From contig NZ_JBHLWN010000114.1 in NCBI RefSeq assembly GCF_042432825.1, forward strand, positions 1 through 8,540: a stretch of 8,540 bases of DNA, given 5' to 3'. Under the pieces are notes generated by a model that made no database searches, was not told the origin of the DNA, and was given only the letters and a program-made list of their open reading frames with translations. Every line of letters starts with the position of its first letter. The first letter of the stretch is position 1. A program made the position numbers and the translations under genes. Positions 1-5,518 of the stretch are shown here, piece after piece. Source of the stretch: Gordoniibacillus chartarius (GTDB lineage Bacteria; Bacillota; Bacilli; Paenibacillales; NBRC-103111).

Positions 1-28
1 CAATGCCCCTTTTCTGGGGAGGGGGGAG

Positions 29-87
29 TTATCCCCATGTGGATATTGGTTTCAAAATTTCACTGGTCCCACTCCCACTTATTCACA
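29..87. promoter_or_regulatory. Cluster of three DnaA-box-like 9-mers
   Basis: Three 9-mers each match the DnaA box TTATCCACA at 8 of 9 positions: TTATCCCCA at 29-37 (+), TGTGGATAT at 38-46 (box on the minus strand), and TTATTCACA at 79-87 (+). The first two are back to back in inverted orientation. The string matches are seen directly; DnaA binding is inference. The first box also lies partly in a GGGGA/TCCCC hairpin, which is an alternative explanation for it. Confidence 0.3.
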
Positions 88-163
88 GTTGTTGATCCGC
101 TCCTGGATGATCGCCACCGCATTCTTATGCGCTTTCGAAATTCAGGATGAAATAGATTCTATG

Positions 164-186
164 AACTCTTCTATGGGCATAGAGTT
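164..186. repeat. Imperfect inverted repeat ahead of the gerR-like gene
   Basis: AACTCT at 164-169 followed by CTATG at 171-175 faces CATAG/AGAGTT at 178-186. Allowing a 3-base bulge in the left arm, nine base pairs form around a central GG. It lies about 50 bases before the ribosome binding site and could be a regulator operator or a leader hairpin. It has no T run, so it is not a terminator. Confidence 0.35.
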
Positions 187-249
187 GAAATAAGCATATG
201 TATACAGAGAAACCATCGGACTTTGTGGAAAATGTAGGGAGGACACGAT

Positions 250-903
250 ATGTCTGCAATCAGACAAGACGCTTGGAGCGAGGAAGACGATTTGATTTTG
301 GCAGAGGTAACACTGCGTCATATTCGCGAAGGAAGCACTCAGTTGTCCGCTTTCGAGGAAGTCGGAGAGCGAATTGGCCGTACGGCTGCGGCATGCGGCT
401 TCCGCTGGAACAGCTTCGTTCGTAAAAAATACGAGGCTGCGATTCAAATTGCCAAGGCACAGCGTCAAAAACGGAATCATATGAAGAAGCAGGGGGTCGT
501 CGCATCCATTTCGGGCAGCTCGTCGATTGCCGTGCTAGAACCCGACACGCTGGCGCCGAAGGCGGATTCGTTCAGCGAAGAAGCGCTGTCCATCGACGCG
601 GTAATCCGGTTCCTGCGCGGCTGGAAAACCACCTACCAGGACATGACGAGACAGATCAAGCTTCTGGAGCGCGAGCTTCAGGACACGCAAGAGAAGCTGG
701 AGCAAGTGCGCCGCGAGAACGATAAGCTCAGCAAGCAAGTCAGTGAAGCGGAAACCGATTACCGGGTAGTCAATGACGATTACAAAGCGCTGATTCAAAT
801 TATGGATCGCGCCCGGAAACTCGCTTTCTTGACAGAAGAAGAAGAAGAGATCAAGTCCCGCTTTAAGATGGATGCGAACGGCAATCTGGAGCGCATCGAT
901 TAA
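250..903 (+). CDS. gerR: GerR/RsfA-family sporulation transcription factor (YlbO-like)
   Basis: This 217-residue protein is a probable DNA-binding regulator of sporulation gene expression in the cytoplasm. The N-terminal 60 residues form the Myb/SANT-like domain typical of the RsfA family: QDAWSEEDD at 6-14, AFEEVGERIGRTAAACGFRW at about 34-53, then a basic stretch with KAQRQKR at 69-75. Residues about 80-110 look like a flexible linker. Residues about 128-172 are a strong predicted coiled coil (LLERELQDTQEKL), consistent with dimerisation. A conserved-looking tail follows (YKALIQIMDRARKL, then GNLERID at the C-terminus). The start is set by GGGAGG about 7 bases upstream. In B. subtilis two such proteins are known: RsfA in the forespore and GerR (YlbO) in the mother cell. 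The neighbouring panE and DUF3397 genes point to the GerR/YlbO position, so the symbol rests on family plus synteny; the family assignment itself is firm. Confidence 0.85.
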   Translation: MSAIRQDAWSEEDDLILAEVTLRHIREGSTQLSAFEEVGERIGRTAAACGFRWNSFVRKKYEAAIQIAKAQRQKRNHMKKQGVVASISGSSSIAVLEPDTLAPKADSFSEEALSIDAVIRFLRGWKTTYQDMTRQIKLLERELQDTQEKLEQVRRENDKLSKQVSEAETDYRVVNDDYKALIQIMDRARKLAFLTEEEEEIKSRFKMDANGNLERID

Positions 904-926
904 GCAGCTGAATATAAACGACGATC

Positions 927-971
927 AAGCGAATTCCGCCGTCAGCCGATGCGCGGAATCTCGCTTTTTTT
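927..971 (+). terminator. Intrinsic terminator of the gerR-like gene
   Basis: The left arm AAGCGAATTCCGC (927-939) pairs with GCGGAATCTCGCTT (953-966). This gives 13 base pairs with a single bulged C, around a 13-base loop, followed directly by a T run to 971. It starts 23 bases after the stop codon. It separates the sporulation regulator from panE. Confidence 0.88.
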
Positions 972-996
972 GTTTTGCCCGGTAATTTGCTATATT
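970..996 (+). promoter_or_regulatory. Candidate extended -10 promoter for panE
   Basis: TATATT at 991-996 (5 of 6 to TATAAT) is preceded by TG at 988-989, giving an extended -10. A weak -35, TTGTTT at 970-975 (spacer 15) or TTTGTT at 969-974 (spacer 16), lies at the end of the terminator T run. Transcription would begin near 1003, leaving about 28 untranslated bases before the panE start. The -10 overlaps the alternative TTG start at 995, which argues against that start. Confidence 0.45.
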
Positions 997-1015
997 GGAA
1001 TGGAACACCGCTATG

Positions 1016-1021
1016 AAGGGG
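1016..1021 (+). promoter_or_regulatory. Ribosome binding site that fixes the panE start
   Basis: AAGGGG lies 9 bases before ATG 1031. The in-frame alternatives, TTG 995 and ATG 1013, have no comparable site. Starting at 1031 also puts the Rossmann glycine motif at residues 7-12, as is usual for this family. Confidence 0.75.
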
Positions 1022-1030
1022 AACGATAGC

Positions 1031-1984
1031 ATGCATATAGCGATCATCGGAGCGGGATCGGTCGGGCTTCTGCTTGCCGGCAAGCTTGCGGCATCCGGCG
1101 CGGCGCGAATCACGGTCGTTACGAGGGCGAAGGAGCAGGCGGATGCACTGAACGAGAAGGGGATTACGGTTACAAGCGGCCGCGCAAGTGCGCGAGGTAA
1201 CGTAACGGCGATACCATTCGCCGTATGGTCGTCGTCGCAAGCTTTGGAGCTGCCCTACGATTGGGTATTTCTGACCGTCAAGCAGCAGGCGATTGACAGC
1301 TTGATGCTGAACGCCTTAGGTGCGATGAACCGGCCTGTGAATGGGTTAGTATGCTGGCAGAACGGGGTGGGGCATATCGAACGGATCGCCGATGTGTTTC
1401 CGCTTGACCGCATATATATTGCAGTTACTACGGAAGGAGCCAGGCGGCTCGCTCTCTCGGAAGTTGCTCATACCGGTACGGGACATACGGAGCTTGGCGC
1501 CGCTGCAGGCCAGGTCTTGGACAATGCGTCGCAACCGATGCAAAAAATACTTGAAGGTTTATTGAATCAGGCAGGATTTCAGGCAAGTGTGTCGAAACAT
1601 ATCGTTAGTTCCATATGGTACAAATTGTTAGTGAATGCCGTCGTTAATCCGCTCACCGCACTCGTACGTAAGCCGAACGGCGAGCTGCTCGCATCGGATG
1701 AAACGGCAACGTTAATCCGGTCGCTGGCGAAGGAAGGTCTGTCGGTTGCTTTGGCTGAAGGGGCCGAGCTGGACGAAGACAGTGTGCTGAGACGTATACA
1801 GGACGTATGCCGGCGTACGGCGGACAATCGCTCGTCGATGCTGCAGGACGTTGACGCCGGACGGCGTACGGAGAACGAATGGGTTAGCGGCGCGGTCGCA
1901 AGACTGGCCGCAAAGCATGGCTTAAGCGTGCCGGCAACGGAAACGATTTATCGAATCATTCGCGAATGGGAGAGGGGAAGGTGA
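1031..1984 (+). CDS. panE: 2-dehydropantoate 2-reductase (ketopantoate reductase)
   Basis: This 317-residue cytoplasmic enzyme reduces 2-dehydropantoate (ketopantoate) to pantoate with NADPH, in the pathway to pantothenate and coenzyme A. The nucleotide-binding motif is at the very N-terminus: GAGSVG at 7-12. TVKQQ at 82-86 carries the conserved lysine near the cofactor (K84), and QNG is at 110-112. The C-terminal helical domain has WYKLLVNAVVNPLTAL at 196-211, whose K198 aligns with the catalytic lysine of E. coli PanE. SSMLQD at 268-273 and GRRTENEW at 277-284 follow, with E281 matching the conserved catalytic glutamate. Length is near the family norm (about 300) and all key residues are present. 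panB and panC are not adjacent, as in B. subtilis, where panE (ylbQ) sits apart from panBCD. The stop codon overlaps the ribosome binding site of the next gene, so the two are probably co-transcribed. Related oxidoreductases share this fold, so the exact substrate is inferred from motifs and gene order. Confidence 0.9.
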   Translation: MHIAIIGAGSVGLLLAGKLAASGAARITVVTRAKEQADALNEKGITVTSGRASARGNVTAIPFAVWSSSQALELPYDWVFLTVKQQAIDSLMLNALGAMNRPVNGLVCWQNGVGHIERIADVFPLDRIYIAVTTEGARRLALSEVAHTGTGHTELGAAAGQVLDNASQPMQKILEGLLNQAGFQASVSKHIVSSIWYKLLVNAVVNPLTALVRKPNGELLASDETATLIRSLAKEGLSVALAEGAELDEDSVLRRIQDVCRRTADNRSSMLQDVDAGRRTENEWVSGAVARLAAKHGLSVPATETIYRIIREWERGR

Positions 1985-1990
1985 GCGGAT

Positions 1991-2389
1991 ATGAACTGGT
2001 TGATTGCGCAGATCAAATCACTGTATGAACTGCTGGCCGTCATTCCGTTTATCGGTTTCGCCCTCGGCTGGGGAATCGGGTACGCATGGTTCCGCGACAA
2101 GAAGAAGTCGATCCGTCTCGCGATGGACGTCACAACGCTCCTTCTTATCGGAGCGGTAGCAAAGCTGTGGAATTTGCTCTTCGGCTCGAATTTCGGCTTC
2201 TGGCTGATCGTCTTGGTGCTGCTTATTGCTGTTGGACTGCTCGGCGGCTATCAGAATCGCGTTAAGGGAGCCATTGATTTTACGAAGATCGCCCGCATTA
2301 TTTGGCGTGTCGGCTTCGTTTGTCTCTCGCTGCTCTACGTACTATTCTTAATTGTGAATTTAGGCGTATATGTAATATATACAGTTTGA
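1991..2389 (+). CDS. DUF3397 family four-helix membrane protein
   Basis: This 132-residue integral membrane protein has no known function. Four hydrophobic segments are visible at about residues 11-31, 43-63, 68-87 and 104-127. A basic loop (RDKKKS) lies at 35-40, and an IIWRVGF stretch at 103-109 precedes the last helix. Length, helix number and this basic/aromatic motif fit the DUF3397 family of Bacilli. The start is supported by AAGGTGAG at 1978-1985, which overlaps the panE stop codon; the gap between the genes is 6 bases, suggesting one transcript and perhaps translational coupling. From memory, members of this family commonly sit between panE and bshC/mraZ in Bacilli. Here the next gene is oppA, so that continuation is either displaced or lies beyond the window. 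No catalytic motif is apparent. Confidence 0.78.
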   Translation: MNWLIAQIKSLYELLAVIPFIGFALGWGIGYAWFRDKKKSIRLAMDVTTLLLIGAVAKLWNLLFGSNFGFWLIVLVLLIAVGLLGGYQNRVKGAIDFTKIARIIWRVGFVCLSLLYVLFLIVNLGVYVIYTV

Positions 2390-2413
2390 TTTGAAGCTCG
2401 TTTTGCAGAGTTC

Positions 2414-2576
2414 GACTGTCTCGAAAAGGCAACGCTTACATGATGGTTGTGCGACCTTGCGTTTTGAAGAAACACAGTGTGGGAGGGCGTTTACAAAGTC
2501 AAAATATTTCATGTGGATTTTATTGACCAGTGGTTGTATAATGAGAAATTGCAGCGGTTTCTTTTTTTCGACAGTC
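2414..2576. repeat. 163-bp segment bounded by inverted repeats (MITE-like or structured RNA)
   Basis: The left end GACTGTC (2414-2420), then TC, then GAAAA (2423-2427) is matched in inverse by TTTTCGACAGTC at 2565-2576. That is 12 pairs with a 2-base bulge. Further inward the two ends keep partial similarity: a G/C-containing AACGCT at 2431-2436 compared with ACCGCT on the reverse strand at the other end. No transposase and no clear target-site duplication is present: the flanks are AGTTC on the left and AGGTA on the right. It could be a short non-autonomous element or a folded 3' untranslated RNA; I cannot assign a family. Confidence 0.4.
2544..2568 (+). terminator. Probable terminator downstream of panE-DUF3397
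   Basis: AGAAATTG (2544-2551) pairs with CGGTTTCT (2555-2562) around the loop CAG. The stem has 8 pairs, two of them G-U, and a T run continues to 2568. The stem is weak but the T run is good. It sits 155 bases after the DUF3397 stop and well before the opp promoter candidate, so it could end the panE-DUF3397 transcript. Confidence 0.5.
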
Positions 2577-2640
2577 AGGTATGTGTCAGAATATATTGCC
2601 ATTCGATGTTAGGTGTTCCATTAAAACATCACACAATGCT

Positions 2641-2652
2641 AACATATATGTT
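2641..2652. promoter_or_regulatory. Operator-like palindrome overlapping the opp -35
   Basis: AACATATATGTT is a perfect 12-base palindrome whose last two bases are the first two of the candidate -35 TTGACG (2651-2656). Its half-site AACAT/ATGTT recurs in the second palindrome at 2678-2688. It may be the binding site of a dimeric regulator; the regulator is unknown. Confidence 0.35.
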
Positions 2653-2679
2653 GACGGATTGAAAATGCTGTGCCAAAAT
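2651..2679 (+). promoter_or_regulatory. Candidate sigma-A promoter of the opp operon
   Basis: The -35 TTGACG (2651-2656) matches 5 of 6. The spacer is 17 bases and the -10 CAAAAT (2674-2679) matches 4 of 6, with TG at 2671-2672 forming an extended -10. Transcription would begin near 2686, giving a leader of about 97 bases before oppA. This is the best-spaced promoter in the intergenic region. Confidence 0.5.
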
Positions 2680-2688
2680 GTTCAACAT
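2678..2688. promoter_or_regulatory. Operator-like palindrome at the predicted opp start site
   Basis: ATGTT-C-AACAT is a perfect interrupted palindrome spanning the end of the -10 and the predicted transcription start. Its centre lies about 36 bases from that of the palindrome at 2641-2652. Together the two flank the promoter with the same half-site, as expected for a repressor blocking polymerase. Confidence 0.35.
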
Positions 2689-2782
2689 CCAGTTCAATTG
2701 ACCATGGGTTATCGATGTGAGGTTAAGGTTATTGCCTAGCATCTTGCCAAATATGTAAACGATTCTTTTAAGGAGGACTCGT

Positions 2783-4474
2783 ATGAAAGCTAAAAGGTGG
2801 TTCACAACCGCAGCTTCCCTCGTCCTTGCCGGCAGCTTGATCGCCGGATGTACGACAACGGGCGGCAAGACTGAAACAAGCACGTCGGGGAATGAACAAG
2901 GGTCGGCGACAACGCAAGGAAACAAAAAAGCAGCGGTTGTCAACACGTACATTAACGGTGAGATTCCGACGATTGACCCAAACATTGCGAAGGACAGCTA
3001 CTCCAGCTGGGTTATCGACCATACGTTCGAAGGCTTGTTCGTCAACGACAAGGACGGCGTCAAGCCGGGACAAGCGAAAGAAGTGCAAGTGAGCGAAGAC
3101 GGTCTGACGTATACGTTTACGCTGAAGGACGGACTGAAGTGGTCGAACGGCGATCCGGTCACGGCGGCCGACTTCGAATTTTCCTGGAAGCGAGTTCTTG
3201 ATCCGGCTACGGCTGCCGAGTACGCGTACCAGATCGCCGATTATGTGAAAGGCGCTAAAGAGTACAACTCCGCCGATCCGAAGAAGCTGAGCGCCGACGA
3301 AATCAAGAAGCTGCGCGACGCCGTAGGCGTACAAGCGAAGGACGATAAGACGCTGGTCGTCACGCTGAAGGCTCCTACGCCTTACTTCAAGCAGCTTACT
3401 GCGTTCTACACGTACTATCCGGTACCGAAGAAGGTTGTTGAAGCGAACCCGAATTGGGCGGCCGATGCATCCACTTATGTAGGCAACGGTCCGTTCAAGC
3501 TTCAGGAATGGCAGAAGGACAAAGTTATCACGGTAGTGAAGAATGATAATTACTACAACAAGTCGACGATCACGACGGACAAAATCGTGTGGAACAACAT
3601 CACGGACGACAACACGGCATGGCAAATGTTCCAGAACGGCGAGCTGAACTACATCAAGTCTGTTCCGCCTGCCGGTATCGACGCAGCGAAAGCTAGCGGA
3701 GAGCTGAAAATTTCGCCGCAGCTGGCTACGTACTTCTACCGCTTCAACACAACGAAGCCTCCGTTCAATAACGTGAAGATTCGTAAAGCTCTGGCGATGG
3801 CGATTGACCGTCAAGCGATCATCGATACGATTACAAAGGGCGGACAGAAGCCTGCCTTCGCTATCGTAGGCCCCGGTATCGCTGCTCAAGACGGCAAGAA
3901 CAAGGAGTTCCGCGACGAAACTCCCGCTTATTTCAAGGAAGACATTGCAGAAGCGCAAAAGCTGTTAAAAGAAGGTTTGGCTGAACTCGGCATGACTTCA
4001 ATGCCGAAAGTAACGATCACGTTCAACACGAACGCCGGCCACCAGAAGATCGCGCAAGCGATCCAAGAAATGTGGAAGAAGAACCTGGGCTTCGAATCGA
4101 CAATCGAGAACGTTGAGTCCAAGGTATGGCTGGCTCGCCAATCCGCGCTTGACTTCCAAATTATGCGCGCCGGCTGGGTAGGCGACTACCTTGACCCAAT
4201 GACCTATATCGATATGTGGGTAACCGGCGGCACGAACAACAACACCGGTTATTCGAACCCTGAGTACGACAAGCTGGTTGCTGCTTCGAAAGTGGAAAAG
4301 GACATGGCGAAGCGCGATCAAATCTTGCACGACGCTGAGAAGATTTTGATAAACGATATGCCGTTTATGCCGATTTACTTCTACACGAACGCCGATGCAT
4401 CGAAGAAAGAGCTGGAAGGTATTTACGTTCCGGCGAACCGTTACCCGCAATTCCGTTATGTCACTGTGAAGTAA
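2783..4474 (+). CDS. oppA: Oligopeptide ABC transporter substrate-binding lipoprotein OppA
   Basis: This 563-residue protein captures peptides outside the membrane and delivers them to OppB/OppC. The N-terminus is a lipoprotein signal: KAKR, a hydrophobic core and the lipobox IAGC with the lipid-carrying cysteine at C23. A Thr/Gly/Ser-rich tether follows (about 24-48). The rest is a solute-binding protein family 5 domain, with EIPTIDPN at 60-67, the family block around LKDGLKWSNGDPV at 114-126, and TYVGNGPFKL at 231-240. FNTTKPPF lies in the middle, and GWVGDYLDP near 464-472. D468 in the last motif aligns with the aspartate that holds the peptide N-terminus in E. coli OppA, which favours oligopeptides over nickel or sugars. 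AAGGAGG (2770-2776) sits 6 bases before the start. It heads the complete opp operon; a hairpin after its stop may raise its level relative to the other genes. Peptide length preference cannot be read from sequence. Confidence 0.93.
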   Translation: MKAKRWFTTAASLVLAGSLIAGCTTTGGKTETSTSGNEQGSATTQGNKKAAVVNTYINGEIPTIDPNIAKDSYSSWVIDHTFEGLFVNDKDGVKPGQAKEVQVSEDGLTYTFTLKDGLKWSNGDPVTAADFEFSWKRVLDPATAAEYAYQIADYVKGAKEYNSADPKKLSADEIKKLRDAVGVQAKDDKTLVVTLKAPTPYFKQLTAFYTYYPVPKKVVEANPNWAADASTYVGNGPFKLQEWQKDKVITVVKNDNYYNKSTITTDKIVWNNITDDNTAWQMFQNGELNYIKSVPPAGIDAAKASGELKISPQLATYFYRFNTTKPPFNNVKIRKALAMAIDRQAIIDTITKGGQKPAFAIVGPGIAAQDGKNKEFRDETPAYFKEDIAEAQKLLKEGLAELGMTSMPKVTITFNTNAGHQKIAQAIQEMWKKNLGFESTIENVESKVWLARQSALDFQIMRAGWVGDYLDPMTYIDMWVTGGTNNNTGYSNPEYDKLVAASKVEKDMAKRDQILHDAEKILINDMPFMPIYFYTNADASKKELEGIYVPANRYPQFRYVTVK

Positions 4475-4504
4475 GCTTGAAGCTGTTATAGCAAGATTGA
4501 AAAT

Positions 4505-4539
4505 CGAGGTATGCCCCATATTGGCGGTGGCATACCTCG
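4505..4539 (+). other. Intercistronic hairpin between oppA and oppB
   Basis: CGAGGTATGCC (4505-4515) pairs perfectly with GGCATACCTCG (4529-4539): 11 base pairs around a 13-base loop that can add two more G-C pairs. Only a weak CTTATT follows, not a real T run. I therefore read it as an mRNA-stabilising or leaky-termination hairpin rather than a full terminator. Such a structure fits the usual excess of binding protein over permeases and ATPases. Confidence 0.7.
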
Positions 4540-4584
4540 CTTATTGAAACAACCTGGTTCCGAAAAGAAGAAAGGAGCATACGC

Positions 4585-5517
4585 ATGCTTCGATTTATTA
4601 TAAAGCGGGGTATTCTGGCGCTGGTGACCATATGGATAATCGTCACCATCACGTTCATCATTATGCACGCCGTACCCGGCGGGCCATTCACGCAGGAAAG
4701 ACCGGTTCCTCCGGCTGTGCTTGCCAACTTGAACCGTGCCTACCATCTGGATGAGCCCCTGCTTATGCAATATGCCCGTTATTTGGGCAGCTTGCTCCAA
4801 GGCGATCTTGGCCCTTCGATGGTATCGGCGACGCGTGATGTCAACCAGATGCTCGCCGACACACTGCCTGTATCGATTCAGCTTGGTTTGCAAGCTCTTA
4901 TTGTAGCTCTTATATTTGGCCTTAGTTTCGGTATGATTTCAGCATTTTTCCATAATAAGCTGCCGGACCGCATTGTATCGGTCGTTGCCGTGATCGGCGC
5001 CGCCGTGCCGAGCTTCGTGATGGCGCCGCTGCTCATCCAAGTGTTTGCGATGGAGCTGAAGTGGTTCCCTGTCGCCAGGTGGGAGACGATGAAGCATACG
5101 GTGCTGCCGACGGTTGCCTTAAGCTTCCTGCCGCTTGCGCAAATTACGCGGATGATGCGTTCCAGTATGCTGGAAGTGCTGCAGCAGGATTATATCAAGA
5201 CAGCCAAATCCAAAGGTCTTGCTCAAGCGCGCGTGATTATGAAGCATACGCTCCGCAATTCGATCATGCCCGTCATCACACTGGTCGGGCCGATTGCCGC
5301 GGGATTGCTTACGGGTACGTTTGCGGTCGAGAAAATTTTCTCCGTCCCCGGTGCAGGGAAGCTGTTCGTACAGAGCATCGAAAACCGCGACTATCCGCTT
5401 ATTCTCGGCACAACGATTATTTACGGCAGTGCGCTCGTTGTGATCAATTTGCTTACCGATATTTTGTATACGATCGTTGATCCGCGCGTGAAGCTGCCTG
5501 GAAAGGGAGGCCGCTAA
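4585..5517 (+). CDS. oppB: Oligopeptide ABC transporter permease OppB
   Basis: This 310-residue integral membrane subunit forms half of the peptide channel with OppC. Hydrophobic segments are at about 9-29, 97-121, 130-154, 172-190, 230-248 and 275-298. The extracellular region after the first helix has the family block YHLDEPLLMQYARYLGSLLQ (53-72) and GDLGPSM (73-79). The cytoplasmic coupling (EAA) loop that contacts the ATPases is at about 200-229, with YIKTAKSKGL and RNSIMPV. The protein ends with DPRVKL, as usual in OppB. Length is normal. The start follows AAAGGAG at 4571-4577. It lies 110 bases after oppA, behind the hairpin, and no separate promoter is obvious. It is joined to oppC with one base between the stop and the next ATG. 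Confidence 0.92.
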   Translation: MLRFIIKRGILALVTIWIIVTITFIIMHAVPGGPFTQERPVPPAVLANLNRAYHLDEPLLMQYARYLGSLLQGDLGPSMVSATRDVNQMLADTLPVSIQLGLQALIVALIFGLSFGMISAFFHNKLPDRIVSVVAVIGAAVPSFVMAPLLIQVFAMELKWFPVARWETMKHTVLPTVALSFLPLAQITRMMRSSMLEVLQQDYIKTAKSKGLAQARVIMKHTLRNSIMPVITLVGPIAAGLLTGTFAVEKIFSVPGAGKLFVQSIENRDYPLILGTTIIYGSALVVINLLTDILYTIVDPRVKLPGKGGR

Positions 5518-5518
5518 A

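Larger units (their letters stand above)
1..249. other. Leader region upstream of the gerR-like gene
   Basis: No gene is supported in these 249 bases. The first 40 bases are rich in G and C runs: CCCC at 6-9 can pair with GGGG at 16-19, and GGGGA at 23-27 with TCCCC at 32-36. Neither hairpin is followed by a T run, so I do not call a terminator. DnaA-box-like 9-mers and an inverted repeat are listed separately. No convincing sigma-A promoter was found. A TATACAGA string at 201-208 matches 6 of 8 positions of the sigma-E -10 consensus CATACANT as I recall it, and B. subtilis gerR is sigma-E dependent, but no good -35 partner is visible. The gene's ribosome binding site is GGGAGG at about 237-242. 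Confidence 0.6.
2390..2782. other. 393-bp non-coding region between DUF3397 and oppA
   Basis: The stretch is visibly richer in A and T than its neighbours. Its short open frames (2391-2612 and 2477-2662) are Cys/Phe-rich, lack ribosome binding sites and resemble no family I know. In order it holds an inverted-repeat-bounded segment (2414-2576) containing a hairpin with a T run (2544-2568). A second inverted repeat (ATGTTAG 2606-2612 with CTAACAT 2639-2645) follows, then two palindromes around a candidate promoter (2641-2688) and the oppA leader. A perfect TATAAT at 2537-2542 has only a poor -35 (TGGATT 2514-2519, 3 of 6) and would start transcription inside the hairpin, so I do not call it a promoter. 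Confidence 0.75.

Noticed and set aside
2514..2542. Promoter using the perfect TATAAT at 2537-2542
   Set aside because: The properly spaced -35 (TGGATT) matches only 3 of 6, the good TTGACC at 2523 is just 8 bases away, and the start would fall inside the terminator-like hairpin.
2391..2662. Short + strand open frames of 73 and 61 codons in the intergenic region
   Set aside because: No ribosome binding site, Cys/Phe-rich composition resembling translated non-coding DNA, overlap with each other in different frames, and overlap with the terminator and inverted repeats.
2653..2667. Possible CodY box around GAAAAT (2661-2666) at the opp promoter
   Set aside because: Only about 8 of 15 positions match the CodY consensus; the left half is essentially absent.
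2768..3958. Long minus-strand open frame of 396 codons opposite oppA
   Set aside because: It is the antisense shadow of the oppA coding frame, Arg/Val/Leu-rich with no recognisable domain and no plausible ribosome binding site. The + strand protein is unmistakable.
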